Below are positions 50,178 to 61,299 of a stretch of DNA of 64,000 nt, piece after piece. Source of the stretch: Spirodela intermedia (lineage: Eukaryota; Streptophyta; Magnoliopsida; Alismatales; Araceae); NCBI GenBank assembly GCA_902729315.2, contig LR746270.1:546501-610500 (forward strand), given 5' to 3'. The notes beneath the pieces are model-generated. The model did not search any database. It was given only the letters and a program-made list of their open reading frames with translations, and was not told where the DNA came from. The position numbers and the translations under genes are program-made. The first letter of the stretch is position 1. Each line of letters opens with the position of its first letter.

Positions 50178-51214
50178 CCGATCGGGGAGATACGGATGAA
50201 GCGAGCGCCGTCCAGGTGTCTGTTCCAGGCATCCCCGTTGACTTGAAAAGTCTCCTCTCCACCGGCATCGATTGACCACATGTTTGGGCCTAGAGTGACA
50301 TTTGCTGAGATGAGCTCTCGGGGGAAAGGGAGGGCGGTGGGGTAGGGATTCCTGTTTTTCTTTTTTTCTGTACATATATATGCGAGAGCAGAAAGTGCAA
50401 AATTAATATTTGCCAAGGTGTGAGAGGGTTCTTCTTTTCTTTTTCCCCACCGCTGTTTGCCAGTTATCCCGTTATTTCCTTTTTCCTTGCCAACGATTTT
50501 AATAAATATTAGTTTTCTCAAAACCCTATTTTTCATTCGGCCCATCTCATCTTCTGGGCTTGACCAAGAGAAAACAGTCGTTCATTGGGCCTTCATTGGG
50601 CTTCAGTCCAAAGGCCGGAACACTCGGAGCAACAAGATTACCGGGCCTGGGCTTCAGACGTCAGCACGCGATGGAGCGGGGGATTGGGTTTCGGATGGGT
50701 CGAATCAGGCGATAGCGGACCGGAGGACGGTTGTGGGCGTGGAAACTATTCGACGCACTTTCTCCCGTTGCGGAGAAGAACGCAGAGAAAGGGGTGGTAG
50801 CCCAGATCGAGCGTGGCCTATTAGGCCCAGAAACAGGAAAGTCATGGGAGAGCATTCCCCTTTAAATGGAGAGGGGATTCGAGCGTGGAAATGTGAAGCG
50901 GGCCCTTCAACCTCAGCCTTCTCCGATCCTATGAGAGGGAATACATTATCCATTGATGAAGAAAAGTCTACTGCGCGTCGTGAAGAGATGCCTGGTGCCG
51001 GAGGGTGACCAAGGCCCGTTCGGGGCGAGAATCGAGGTGGGCCGACCTTGACCCCGTGACATTTTCACCAAGCTGCTTTAAGGGCTGCTAAATCCATATT
51101 TTCTTAATTTTATCTTACATCTCGTGTGAAAATATTGGCTCTTGAAATCGTCCAATTCATTAATTTTGGAATCAGGGTAAAATGAATTTCATCCGTCAAC
51201 TTATGATAAATAAT
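50178..51214. other. RLK-A 3' region and intergenic
   Basis: Contains a possible polyadenylation signal AATAAA at about 50,501. A moderately GC-rich stretch follows to about 51,060, with open frames on both strands but no recognisable protein; it then turns AT-rich toward the LTR. Confidence 0.5.
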
Positions 51215-52458
51215 AGATTGATTTTCATGATTTGAAAATCTCCATTATTTTCTCAAATTTTTAAATATGGCACAATCTTATGTAGAAACAATAAAAACTC
51301 TAGGAAGAATTACAATTATGATGATGCGAGAACAAGAGATTGCTGTTCCCAAAGTTGGCTAAATATCATGCTAAGAGGAGAGGTGTGTGAATTAGCTCTC
51401 TAATAATTCCTAATTTTCTGGTGTTCTAGACAATTGGGTTGAGTAAGTTGAGTTAAAACACTAGCTCTAGATAATGCATACCAATAAGAAATGAAGATCC
51501 TTTTATGGTGGTATAACCTTAGTCTACATCTACTTACCACTGATTCTTTTTCTATTGTTTATAAGAGAAAATAGTGTTTGAAATTCATGGGATAAGTAAA
51601 TCACGCTTACATGACATGCAACATAGGGTTATCTTCCCATTATTACATAAAGAAACTTTCTTTATATATAAATTTATGAAATTAATTGATTTAGTGAGCA
51701 TATGAATGCATAAAAAAGTTTTGATAATTGGACTACTAGAAAGATAATGCTGATTGAGACACAAATGGATCAAGCTGGTATGCAAGACTTTAGTTTGTTT
51801 TCTATAGAGAAAAAATGATTTCAATTGTTGCAATTTAGATGGTTGAGATTTGATCAATTAAATATTTTCTAAGGGAACCTTTTGTCTATTGGATTTATAC
51901 TCACACTAAGATCAAGAAAGTTTGAATTGATTCTATCATAATTTTAACTTCTTACCATCTTAATTTTCTTGAGCCGCTATTTTAATTGATTTCTATAAAT
52001 CTCAAAATCTTGAGCACACTAGGAACTTCAAGGCTGATTACAAGGTTTTGAGTATGAACCTAGATAGGCTAAAGCTGACTACTATGCTCAATTGTGTGAT
52101 TTAGACACACCACTCATTTTATCTTAGGAGAATAAAGATAAAATTTCACCATGAACATTTTTCCCATATTTGATGAATAGGTGAATTGATGAAGAAAATT
52201 TAACTACATTTGATTTTCATCTATCTTTTCATGTTTGTGAGCTATTTGATTGTAAATAATATCATCTTCGAGAATAGGCTGAGGATAACAATCAAAATTT
52301 GCATGCTAACACAATGTCTTCTCATCATTGAAGTGAATTTCAAATTATATTGAATTTCATAACACGTGAGGTTAATAAAATACCTTTACATGTATGTAGC
52401 CATCATCAAAGTACTTTAGGCTTGCCAAAGCCTTCAATCTCCCCCTTTTTGATGTTAG
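51215..52458 (-). mobile_element. Ty1/copia LTR with adjoining polypurine tract, right of RLK-A
   Basis: On the minus strand the sequence ATCAAAAAGGGGGAGATTG (near 52,440-52,458) is the hallmark polypurine tract of SIRE-type copia elements and immediately precedes the 3' LTR. The LTR then runs leftward to about 51,215 and aligns with 44220-45150. No copia coding domain was recognised to the right, so this is a 3' LTR fragment with a short piece of interior. Confidence 0.6.
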
Positions 52459-52881
52459 TAAATCTTAAATAAGTGGAAGGGTCAAATGGAGTAGTAATAA
52501 GCGAAATAGAGGATAAGACTAAATAAAAATAGAAATTGAACTTGAAAATTCCTCATTTCTGTACTTATTTGTCACTCAAACACAAAGTTCTAGAAAATGA
52601 ATCCAACATTCCTTTAAGAGGCATAACATATTTATGTTATTTTCAGAACAACAAATATCAATGAACGCAATCAAACATACTTTCTACATTCAATTTCTAA
52701 TAGTCAAGCCCAGTTTTTTTATAATTTAAAATTATTTTCAGGTTGTAGTGTATTCAATGTATTTTAAGCATTTAGCCTTTTCTTATCCCACTCCCCCTTT
52801 CTTTATCCTCCCCCATTCTCCGAATTTTCTTCTCATGAAAGTTCAGCTCCTTCTGAATTGCACAGCTCATTTCGACAGATG
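52459..52881. other. Possible copia interior remnant, no coding sequence
   Basis: AT-rich stretch between the polypurine tract and the PGR5 fragment. It may be the 3' noncoding interior of the copia element. No domain recognised. Confidence 0.4.
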
Positions 52882-53178
52882 TAGAAAGTGAGCGAAGGGA
52901 AGGGCACCTTCCGGCCGCTTGTCGTCCTCGCCTGAGAGGTGATCGGAAAGAAGACCTTCAAGCGGATGCGATACAGAGCCATCGACCTCCACTCGCAGGT
53001 AACCCCCTAAAAGCTCCCTTCGCTCCGCCGCCACCCGCCTCTTCTTTCTCCACGCGAGCTCTTTCCCGCGGGCCGGATGCCGGAGCTGACCCCACGCCGT
53101 GAAGGTGATCGCAGAGTTCTGCTGTACGATCAGCGCGGACGGCAAGCAGAGGCAAGGCCTCATCCATCTAGCGAAGGT
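52882..53178 (+). pseudogene. PGR5: PGR5 (cyclic electron flow) fragment, disrupted
   Basis: PGR5 is a small thylakoid protein of cyclic electron flow around photosystem I. Two exon pieces: 52885-52998 (KVSEGKGTFRPLVVLA, stop, EVIGKKTFKRMRYRAIDLHSQ) and 53104-53175 (VIAEFCCTISADGKQRQGLI), matching the conserved C-terminal half of PGR5. An intron-like gap with a GT donor separates them at the HSQ|VI junction. Damage: an in-frame TGA (52933-52935), a TAG directly before the first codon (52882-52884), no transit-peptide half, and no final NGERLGFLA. The retained intron implies a DNA-level copy. Confidence 0.8.
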
Positions 53179-53946
53179 CTCCACTTCTGACGCCTTAATT
53201 TTGTATACAATTTCCAGTTTTTTGGCGCTCGAAGGCATTCGGTCCCCATTATTTAATGCACGTGGTTCTGATTAATTAACATTTTCGGCCTTAGAAATTG
53301 AATCCACACTAAGCTCATGTCATAATTTTCTTCTTATATTATATCCATGTGAAAAAGAAATCCCCCAGAAATCATGTAATCAAATTGAAAAACTGTATTT
53401 ATCTATAAGAAAAATACCCCACTGAAAATTCTTCAAAGAAGATAATTCAAAGCGTGGTTCCCGGAAAAGTGATATTCAGAAGCTAAGAATGAATGACTGA
53501 ACCGGCAAACAAGAAGACGAATTCGAGGAAGAACATACGAAGGGTGGAGAGTTATGATAGAAGACTAGAATTTACGGAATCAGATAACTCTTGGCGGGAT
53601 CCTGCAGAGAACCCTCCACGTTAGGCAAGGATCTTCGGCAGGTGGATGAGCAAAGTCCAATGTTTCCATTAAGGATGAGGGAGAGGCTTACGTGGAAGTT
53701 TTAGGTGATATTGTCGGCGGAATCTACGATCTCCTTCCATTTCCTCCTCATGCACATCTGTCACTGAAGGGTTGACTAGTTCAGCACGTTGTTGGAGCAG
53801 AAGCGAGGCGAACTCAGCCCATGTCAGAGGAGAATCTAGAGGTTCTTCAGCCTATGATTACAGATAGGAGAGAGTCTTGAGGGCAGTTAGGTCTCTCTAT
53901 TTTTCGGAATCTCAACTACCCTCTACTACTGTGGATCTCCACTTTC

Positions 53947-53986
<40 letters not shown>

Positions 53987-55769
53987 ATAAATAGAACCAT
54001 ATTCTCTTTCTTACCAACTTTATTCTCCTCGTTTCTTCTATTGGTTTTTGCCAATTGATTTATCTTCTCTCCTCCTCTATTATTATATGTTCTTCTGAGA
54101 ATTTATTGCATCTATTTCATTTTCACCTTTCTCGTCACATTCTAGATCTTGGTGTTCACTACATCTGTCACTGGGCCTACCACCTCTTGCTCTGTTCTTA
54201 CTCTTCTGCTGCGCCATTTTATTTTTATAGTCATATTTCATGAAGGCCCTGCTGTTAGACTTGTCTCATGATAGAGTAACCCCACATTGGAAGTAAACAA
54301 TAAATTTCAGATGCACTACAAAGTAGCCCGCGTAATGGAAAAATAAAGCGAATGTGGGGAAGAGATGGTCCAATGCATGCAAGTTTTTAGACGCATGCAG
54401 AAAGGAACGGTTCATTGTGGCATTTGGCTAAGAAAAATCAGATCAAGTTCATGCAAGGGTGTGTCCTTTAATTCCGTCATTTTTTCTTGACCTGGTATGG
54501 AGAACTAGGCTTAAAATGATTAATGTGCAATTAAAAATCCGAGTATTGACAAAGGTACTTGAATGCTCAATAATAAATGTATTTCTCCCACAAGAGTTAA
54601 ATGTTATGACTCTCCAATATTCTAAAAGGAAGTTAGAAGATTTTAGTGAGGCCAACTGATTCCTAGATGATTTCCTAAGCTTATTATAATTTTTTTCCCA
54701 GATGCTGTCCCTGGAAATTTGATAAGGGATTGTGATTTTAATATGATCACAATCATTATCCAAACAGCACCAAGTAGAGCAATGAAAGCCAGGAGCTAGT
54801 TTCGCGCTCAGAATATAAACGTAGAAAACAGTAAAAAAAAGGTAAACCTTGATACAGTTCATAAATGCCAAGTTATCACCGATAGTAAAAGGCAATGTAA
54901 TATATCACATTTATCACCGATGAGAGCAAAAAGTATCTGCATTGTAGCAATAGATGCGTCTCATTTTCACTATGAAAGAGTCGTATGGCAAAAAAATATG
55001 ATTCACTTGGCGAAGATTAGAATGGTCCGGCCAGTCAAATTTGCTGCCGGTTAAATCTTGAAATGACTCCTAGGTAGACAAATCTCAGTCCCAACATATT
55101 TTGCAAAAAATGGGAAAAAAAATATGACATTTCAAAAAGCAAGCACATGATCACATCCAAACTGTTCTTTATTTCAAGTAGCGAATTTCGGGAAGCAAAG
55201 ACTAGATCATGCAAGTGAACTCTGATTTGAGCTGTCATATTAGATGATTAAATAATAACATTCACTTTAACATTGATCATCTTGTTCCACATCTTCTAAA
55301 GCCATAGTTGTAGCATGGAAAACGAACCCTTTCAATCATATATAGCCTCTCATTAGCTTTTCCACAAAATTAGCTAAAGCCACTCGTTGAACTCTATTAA
55401 GCTAAAATTACCATAACACCAGTTCGAATTTTCTATGACTATGCATATAGTTTAACTTAGAGTAAGCAGGCGAGAAATAACGAAACCAAAAAGTTATTCT
55501 AAATTTACAACGTGAAACAGATTAGGATAGAAACAAATTCATCAGCCAAAATTCAGATTGAAGTATGCGATATGAAGCGTGAGATTAACCCATTCCCTTA
55601 AATGATTCATTTAAATAAACTCTGCGTCAGATCCATCAGCAATTTCCTTCATTTCACAATGTATACATATTATCACCGACGAATTGTTATTTCCTTCAGA
55701 TCATGACGTGTGCGATTAGTCCCTCTCTACGTGTCAAGTTTCAGTAGTTTAATTTGATTCGATATCGAT
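53179..55769. other. Intergenic between PGR5 fragment and RLK-B
   Basis: No gene recognised in 2.6 kb. Contains a (CT)n run (53950-53984) and mixed-composition DNA. Short frames near 54,450-54,900 and 55,035-55,240 show no family signature. Confidence 0.5.
53950..53984. repeat. (CT)n microsatellite
   Basis: CT run of about 35 bp in otherwise featureless intergenic DNA. Confidence 0.95.
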
Positions 55770-56289
55770 TCAGGAATTGACGTGCTCAAATAAAAGGCTA
55801 TGATTGGATAATGATCGAACGCGTTTCGTTGAAAGTTAGGCAGTCGAACGTGTATCAGAGAAAACGACGCCTGTAGTGGCCGTTTGAGTTGACCAGTGGG
55901 ATGTTCATCAGCACTGGTCGCATTAGCCTTTCAGATTACTGTGTTTAGAAGCTCGGTTCACTGGTTCGATGCCCCCATAACTTGTCTTTATATGGGATTA
56001 GGTTATACCTCGGATTACTTTAATTCGAAAGTCATCCTCCTGAGAATCTCTACCCCGCCCTCCGTCATAGCAGACCGGGTTCGACACTGGTAGTTAAGAC
56101 CCGTTCGCATGGTGTGCCCTCTTTTCCTCCCTTCCCATGTAAGGAGAAGTTACCGGGGGGGTGGGGGGGGGGCGCATCGAACCAGTCAACCAGTGAACCA
56201 GTCAAGCTTCCGTATAAGCAAGCACAACGGTTTATTCGCCCTCAGCAATCGCTACCAGGACGACGATTGCTCCTTGAGGTTCTACCAGA
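55770..56289 (+). promoter_or_regulatory. RLK-B upstream region, diverged from that of RLK-A
   Basis: 55770-55905 retains recognisable similarity to 45900-46095 ('gaattgacg', 'gatcgaacgcgtttcgttgaaagt', 'gtttgagttgac'). From about 55,905 to 56,289 no similarity to RLK-A remains. High similarity starts abruptly at 'ttgagcagaaaccc' (56290 in B, 46548 in A), just upstream of the conserved start codon. Confidence 0.45.
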
Positions 56290-56315
56290 TTGAGCAGAAA
56301 CCCACGCCTTTTCTC

Positions 56316-58304
56316 ATGTTCCTCCTCCTAGTGGTCGCCTTCTCTCTGTGCCGCTCACTGCCGGCGGCGGCGGGGGCGACGGAGGCCGAGGCGCTCGTGA
56401 GATGGAAGGCCAGCTTGGATCCCGCGCCGTCGCTGGCCTCTTGGAGGCTGGGCCTCAACGCTTCCGCCGCCAGCCCCTGCAGCTGGTCCGGCATCACCTG
56501 CAACTCCGCCCGCAGCAGCGTTGTCGGGATCAAGTTGGCCGACCATAAGCTTACTGGAACCACGGCTAATCTCGATTTCCCGTCGTTACGCAATCTCATT
56601 CGCCTCAACCTCGCCAACAACAAGCTGACTGGTTCCATTCCCGCCAACATCTCGGTGCTGTCCAAGCTCTCCTACCTCGATCTGAGCAACAACTTTTTCA
56701 ACGGTACTCTGCCCCCGGAGATCTCTCAGCTCTCGGAGATCCTCGAGCTAGACCTCTCCCATAACAAACTCGGGGGACAGGTCCCGCGCCAGATAAGCCG
56801 TCTCCGCAAGTTGAGCTACCTTGACCTCTCCCATAACGAATTCACCGGCCCGATCCTTGACACAGTGGCCGGAAATCTGACGATGCTCGAGATCCTCTAC
56901 CTCTACGAGAACAAGTTCACCGGACAAATACCGATCTCCATTTCCAGCCTTACCAGGCTTGAAGAGCTCAGTCTCGGGGCGAACAACTTCACCGGGGGGA
57001 TTCAGCCTTCTCTGGGTTCTATTCCCGGCCTTCGGATACTAGAGCTCGACCAAAATCCCTTGGGCGGCCCGATCCCTTCTTCCTTGGGGAATCTCCGGCT
57101 GCTCGAGAACCTGGTTCTCAACAAGGCCGCATTGAATTCTTCCATCCCGACAGGTCTGGGAAGTTGCAGGAACCTTAGCTACCTCGAACTGTCCGGCAAC
57201 CAGCTGACGGGAGAGTTGCCGCTTTCCCTCGCGGGCATTGGGGCAATGTCGGAATTCGGCGTCTCGGACAATCTTCTCTCCGGCGAGATTCCGGCGGTCT
57301 TCTTCCGCAATTGGACTCTCCTTAGATCATTTCAAATTCAAAATAATTCCTTCACCAGTCTGATTCCTCCCGAGATCGGACTGGCGAGGAGCCTCACGAC
57401 CCTGTTCCTCTACTCGAACAAGCTAACAGGATCCATCCCCCAGGAGATCGGGAATTTGATAAATCTGGAATCGATCGATCTCTCTGACAACTCGCTCAGC
57501 GGACAGATCCCACCTACCATCGTAAAGCTTCAGCGGCTTACCAAGCTGCACCTGCAAGTAAATAATCTCACGGGCCCGATCCCAGAAGATATCGGAAACA
57601 TGACGGCTCTCCAGTCAATAGACCTCGACACCAACCAGCTCAGCGGGGAGATTCCCACAAGCATCACCAAACTCAAGAATCTTTATTTCTTAATCCTTTA
57701 CAAGAACAGCTTCAGAGGCAGAATCCCACCCGATTTGGGGAAGAATGGGCTGTTAGCCAACGTGAGCTTCTCGATCAACAGATTATCCGGCGAACTGCCG
57801 CAAGACTTGTGCAAAGGCTACGGGTTAGTACACTTCACTGCATCCGAGAACAACTTCACCGGACGACTCCCAAGCTGCCTGCGGAATTGTTCGAAGCTCC
57901 AGAGGGTCCGCCTGCACTCGAACCGCTTCTCCGGGGACATAGCGGAAGCATTTGGCGTGCATCCGGAGTTGCGGTACCTGGAACTCACGGGAAACCAGTT
58001 GACCGGCGAGCTCTCGCCGGATTGGGGACGATGCGTGAAGCTCGAATCTCTTCTGCTTGGTGGCAATAGAATCACCGGGAAGATCCCTTCGGTGCTTTTG
58101 AGCTTGCCAGAGCTACGAAACGTGGATTTATCTTCCAATCTCCTCACAGGAGAGATCCCCCCCCTCCTGGGCAATTCGAGCAAGGTGTTTAGTCTCAACC
58201 TGAGCCACAATCGGATCTCCGGCGAGATTCCTCCGGCGATCGGCGACCTCTCCGAGCTCCAACAGCTGGATTTATCCGGCAACAGGCTTCTCGGCTTAAT
58301 TTAA
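56316..58304 (+). CDS. Truncated LRR receptor (RLK-B): LRR ectodomain only, no kinase
   Basis: Closely matches RLK-A from the signal peptide ([12 protein letters not shown]) through the LRRs to the repeat ending NRLLGLI. There the duplication junction replaces the rest and gives an immediate TAA (58302-58304). The result is a 662-residue protein with signal peptide, N-cap and about 22 LRRs but no transmembrane segment or kinase, so if expressed it would be secreted. The frame stays open upstream to an ATG at 56109, but that extension has no counterpart in RLK-A and includes a G-run. No other damage is seen. It is either a new secreted LRR protein or a pseudogene in the making. Confidence 0.85.
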   Translation: MFLLLVVAFSLCRSLPAAAGATEAEALVRWKASLDPAPSLASWRLGLNASAASPCSWSGITCNSARSSVVGIKLADHKLTGTTANLDFPSLRNLIRLNLANNKLTGSIPANISVLSKLSYLDLSNNFFNGTLPPEISQLSEILELDLSHNKLGGQVPRQISRLRKLSYLDLSHNEFTGPILDTVAGNLTMLEILYLYENKFTGQIPISISSLTRLEELSLGANNFTGGIQPSLGSIPGLRILELDQNPLGGPIPSSLGNLRLLENLVLNKAALNSSIPTGLGSCRNLSYLELSGNQLTGELPLSLAGIGAMSEFGVSDNLLSGEIPAVFFRNWTLLRSFQIQNNSFTSLIPPEIGLARSLTTLFLYSNKLTGSIPQEIGNLINLESIDLSDNSLSGQIPPTIVKLQRLTKLHLQVNNLTGPIPEDIGNMTALQSIDLDTNQLSGEIPTSITKLKNLYFLILYKNSFRGRIPPDLGKNGLLANVSFSINRLSGELPQDLCKGYGLVHFTASENNFTGRLPSCLRNCSKLQRVRLHSNRFSGDIAEAFGVHPELRYLELTGNQLTGELSPDWGRCVKLESLLLGGNRITGKIPSVLLSLPELRNVDLSSNLLTGEIPPLLGNSSKVFSLNLSHNRISGEIPPAIGDLSELQQLDLSGNRLLGLI

Positions 58305-58944
58305 CACAAATATAAATCTATTTAATGAGTTAAAACTTAAACTATATTATTAATTAATTATTAATTATGATAATGAAAATTTATTAATGAGACAATAGTG
58401 AGATTGAAGCTTAAATTAACATAGTATGAACTTTGATGAATGAATAAAGTTTCGAATATATAGAAATAAAGATTTAAATCATTGAATCAAGAAGATGAAA
58501 ATAAATTCTTGAATATAAAAAATAGAGAAAATGTTATAATATTTTAATTCTTTTAACATTACAATGTTGTATTGATACCCTTAAGTTTCATACTTCAAGT
58601 GAAAGGTTATTGAATATTTATCGGATACTTACTAGATATTCAATGAATATCATGAAGAGTTATGTTAGAAGTTTAATATTTTTGATAAATATTCAAATAT
58701 GTATAGTGATGATGTTTAAATAATCATATGGTTAACAAATGAATCTAATGAGTTATTCATATATTAAAATTAATACAATATTTTAGAATTTCTATATATG
58801 TACAAAAAATGAAATGACAATACATGTGACAAAGTATCAAGAAGATATAGAAATAATAGAGTTACTAGTATGATTTGAACTTAGAACTTGAATGATAGAC
58901 ATTTGAAAGCTTCAACAAGTAACATACCTAAAAATCACCAAGCA

Positions 58945-58964
58945 ACACACACACACACACACAC
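58945..58964. repeat. (AC)10 microsatellite, unit 2 counterpart
   Basis: Ten AC units against eight at the equivalent site in unit 1. The divergence shows that the two units are real separate loci. Confidence 0.9.
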
Positions 58965-58985
58965 ATATCAATACTCTCTTTGTTG

Positions 58986-59918
58986 AAAGCAACAGATTGA
59001 TTTTTGATGATTTGAAAATCTATGTTATTTCCTCAGATTTTTAAATCTCACACAATCTTATGCAGAAAAAATAAAAATTCTGAGAAGAATTGCATATAAG
59101 ATGATGCAAAAGCAAGAGGTTGCTGGCCTCAAGGTAGGCTAAATATGATGCCAATAATAGAGGTATGTAAATTAAGTGTTTAAAGAATTCATAGTTTGTC
59201 ATGTTCTAGATATTTTTACATCTGTGCTAAATCAGCAAGCAAAGTTAGGTTAACACATAGGCGTAAATGATGCACAACAATAAGAAATAGAGACATTATT
59301 TTAAAATGGTTCAACCTTACTCTGCTTGCCATTGGTTCTTATTGTAGATTTCTACCATTTTATAAGAGAAAGTAGTAGTTGAAATTTATGAGATCAGTAA
59401 ATTACCCGTGCATGACCTATATCATAGTATTATCTCCAACTGGATACACAAATACACGTTCTTTTTATTTATTTACACATAAACACATAAAACTAATAGA
59501 TTTTGTGAGTACATGAATCTTTCAGAACGTTTTGTCATACTTGCACTACTAGAAAGATAATGCTGATTGAGATGCAAATGGATCAAATTGGTGTGGAAGA
59601 TATATATATATATATCTATCGAAAGTCTTCAATAGGGGGTTTTTATCAAATAAAAATACTTTTAATTGTTGGAACTGAAATGGTTGAGATTTGATCAATT
59701 AAATATTTTCTAAGAGTACCCCTGTGACCATTGGATTTAAAACCGTAATAAGATTAAGAAAGTTTGAATTGATTGTACGCAAATTTTGACCTCTTGTCAT
59801 CTTAATTTTCTTGACTCTTTCTTTTCATTCTTTATTTATATAAATCTGTAAATCCTGAGGACACTAGGAACTTTAAAACTGATTACAAGGTTCTAGTATG
59901 ACTCTAGATGGATTAAAG
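58986..59918 (-). mobile_element. Truncated Ty1/copia LTR, unit 2 copy
   Basis: Duplicate of 44220-45150, carried by the tandem duplication rather than by independent insertion; it ends at the same GC-rich boundary. Confidence 0.6.
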
Positions 59919-60664
59919 CTGATTACTTCAGAGCGTATAGACGGCGAGCAGCCGTCGAATCCCCGCGAACCCCTCCTCTTTCTCCCTCTCCTGTAGATCT
60001 TACTTCCTCTACCACAATCTGTCTTGTCCCGTAGAGTGATGCAGTAGGAGATTAAGATCCAGAGGCCTTCCTCCTCCGCATCACGTCGGTTGGCGTCCCG
60101 CGAGTTCGCCGAATCTGATCGTCTCAATGGCGGGGAGGGCGAGGCCCCGTTTTCCACGTAAGTTATTGGGGCTTTTCTCGATTGGCTTCGTTGGTCCAGG
60201 ATGAGCAGACTCGAGCCACAGACGCAGTCCCCTGGCGACGACTTTTCTAGGCCAAAGTTTTCTCCCCGTCGGCTCGCGCCTCGGGCCCTTCCACCCACCT
60301 CCGAGCCAGCTCCGGAGGTTTCAGAAGTGACGCAGTGGGACCGGGCGAGACGACCGTTTAGCTGCACATGCGTAAGAATCAACATCCCCCGACTTCGTCT
60401 CCTTTCTTCTCGTCAACATCCCAGTGTTCGCTTTCTCTCACTGTCTTTCCTCAGTTCTCCAGTCGTGGATTTATCCGTAGTGCATCCGTATCTGTATCTG
60501 TCTCTCTCGTGATGAAGCAGGTGTGGAGCCCCGAAGAGCATAGGATATTACGGCCTTTCACATGAAGAAGAACGGGCGGCGTTCTGCATGGTGGAGACGG
60601 GGCGTGTGAGGTGGGTCCGCTATAATGCATTACGTGTTAGTAGTTGATTAGACTGCATACTGAT

Positions 60665-61299
60665 CCCGGAATTGACGCGCGCAAATAAGAGGCTGGCTGA
60701 AAATATGGTAAATGCCGTCGCCGGTGCGGCGGCTGTGATCCTGGTAATGGGCCCAAGCTTATCCGATAATCCCCCGGATCGAACGCGTATCATTGAAAGT
60801 CAGCGGCCCGGAACGCGTCTCATAGAAAACGATGGCTGTAAGGGCTGTTTGAGTTGACTAGAGGCGAACTTATAAACGGTAGGTAATCCCTGGATTCCTT
60901 CAATTTCTTAGTCAAACTCTGAGACATCCCGTTCGTCTGACTCCGTTCTTCTGACCGAATTTAATGGGTTTCATTTAGTTAGTACAACGACGCCCCCCTT
61001 CCCCGCCCACGGCCGTAGCGCGGTGGTTTCATCAATTGCTCGGACGATTTTTAAGAGAATTAAAACACCGTTTGACAAAAGTTACCAAAGGAGAGGGCCC
61101 CATGCCGAGAATATCACGTCTCGACCGTGTGAGGGATTGACATCCACACGATCGGCGTTTATTGCCCTTTTCAAGGGTTCGCCTTTTTCCTTCCTTCCTT
61201 CCCTGCTTCCCAGGCTTGCTGACAGCCTCCTCCTCGGTGGTACTGCGGTTGCTTAATCCCCGCCTACTACCATCAGGGCGACGTTTACTGACAGATTAG
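60665..61299 (+). promoter_or_regulatory. RLK-A' promoter region
   Basis: Counterpart of 45900-46534 with about ten substitutions. The TTGAC core at 60672-60676 is kept, as is the second core in 'gagttgactag' (60854-60858). Confidence 0.4.

Larger units (their letters stand above)
43533..58296. repeat. Tandem duplication, unit 1 (14,764 bp)
   Basis: From here the sequence recurs nearly unchanged from 58,297 to the window end, at an offset of 14,764-14,768 bp. The unit carries a copia LTR, a GC-rich block, RLK-A, a second LTR, a PGR5 fragment and the first part of RLK-B. At its right end RLK-B sequence switches directly into the sequence found at 43,533, with TAATT shared by both sides. Confidence 0.92.

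Noticed and set aside
55951-55990. GGTTCGATGCC as a tRNA T-arm
   Set aside because: No matching acceptor, D-arm or anticodon stem could be folded around it by eye.
56109-56315. N-terminal extension of RLK-B from the ATG at 56109
   Set aside because: It has no counterpart in RLK-A, includes a glycine run from a poly-G stretch, and would bury the signal peptide.
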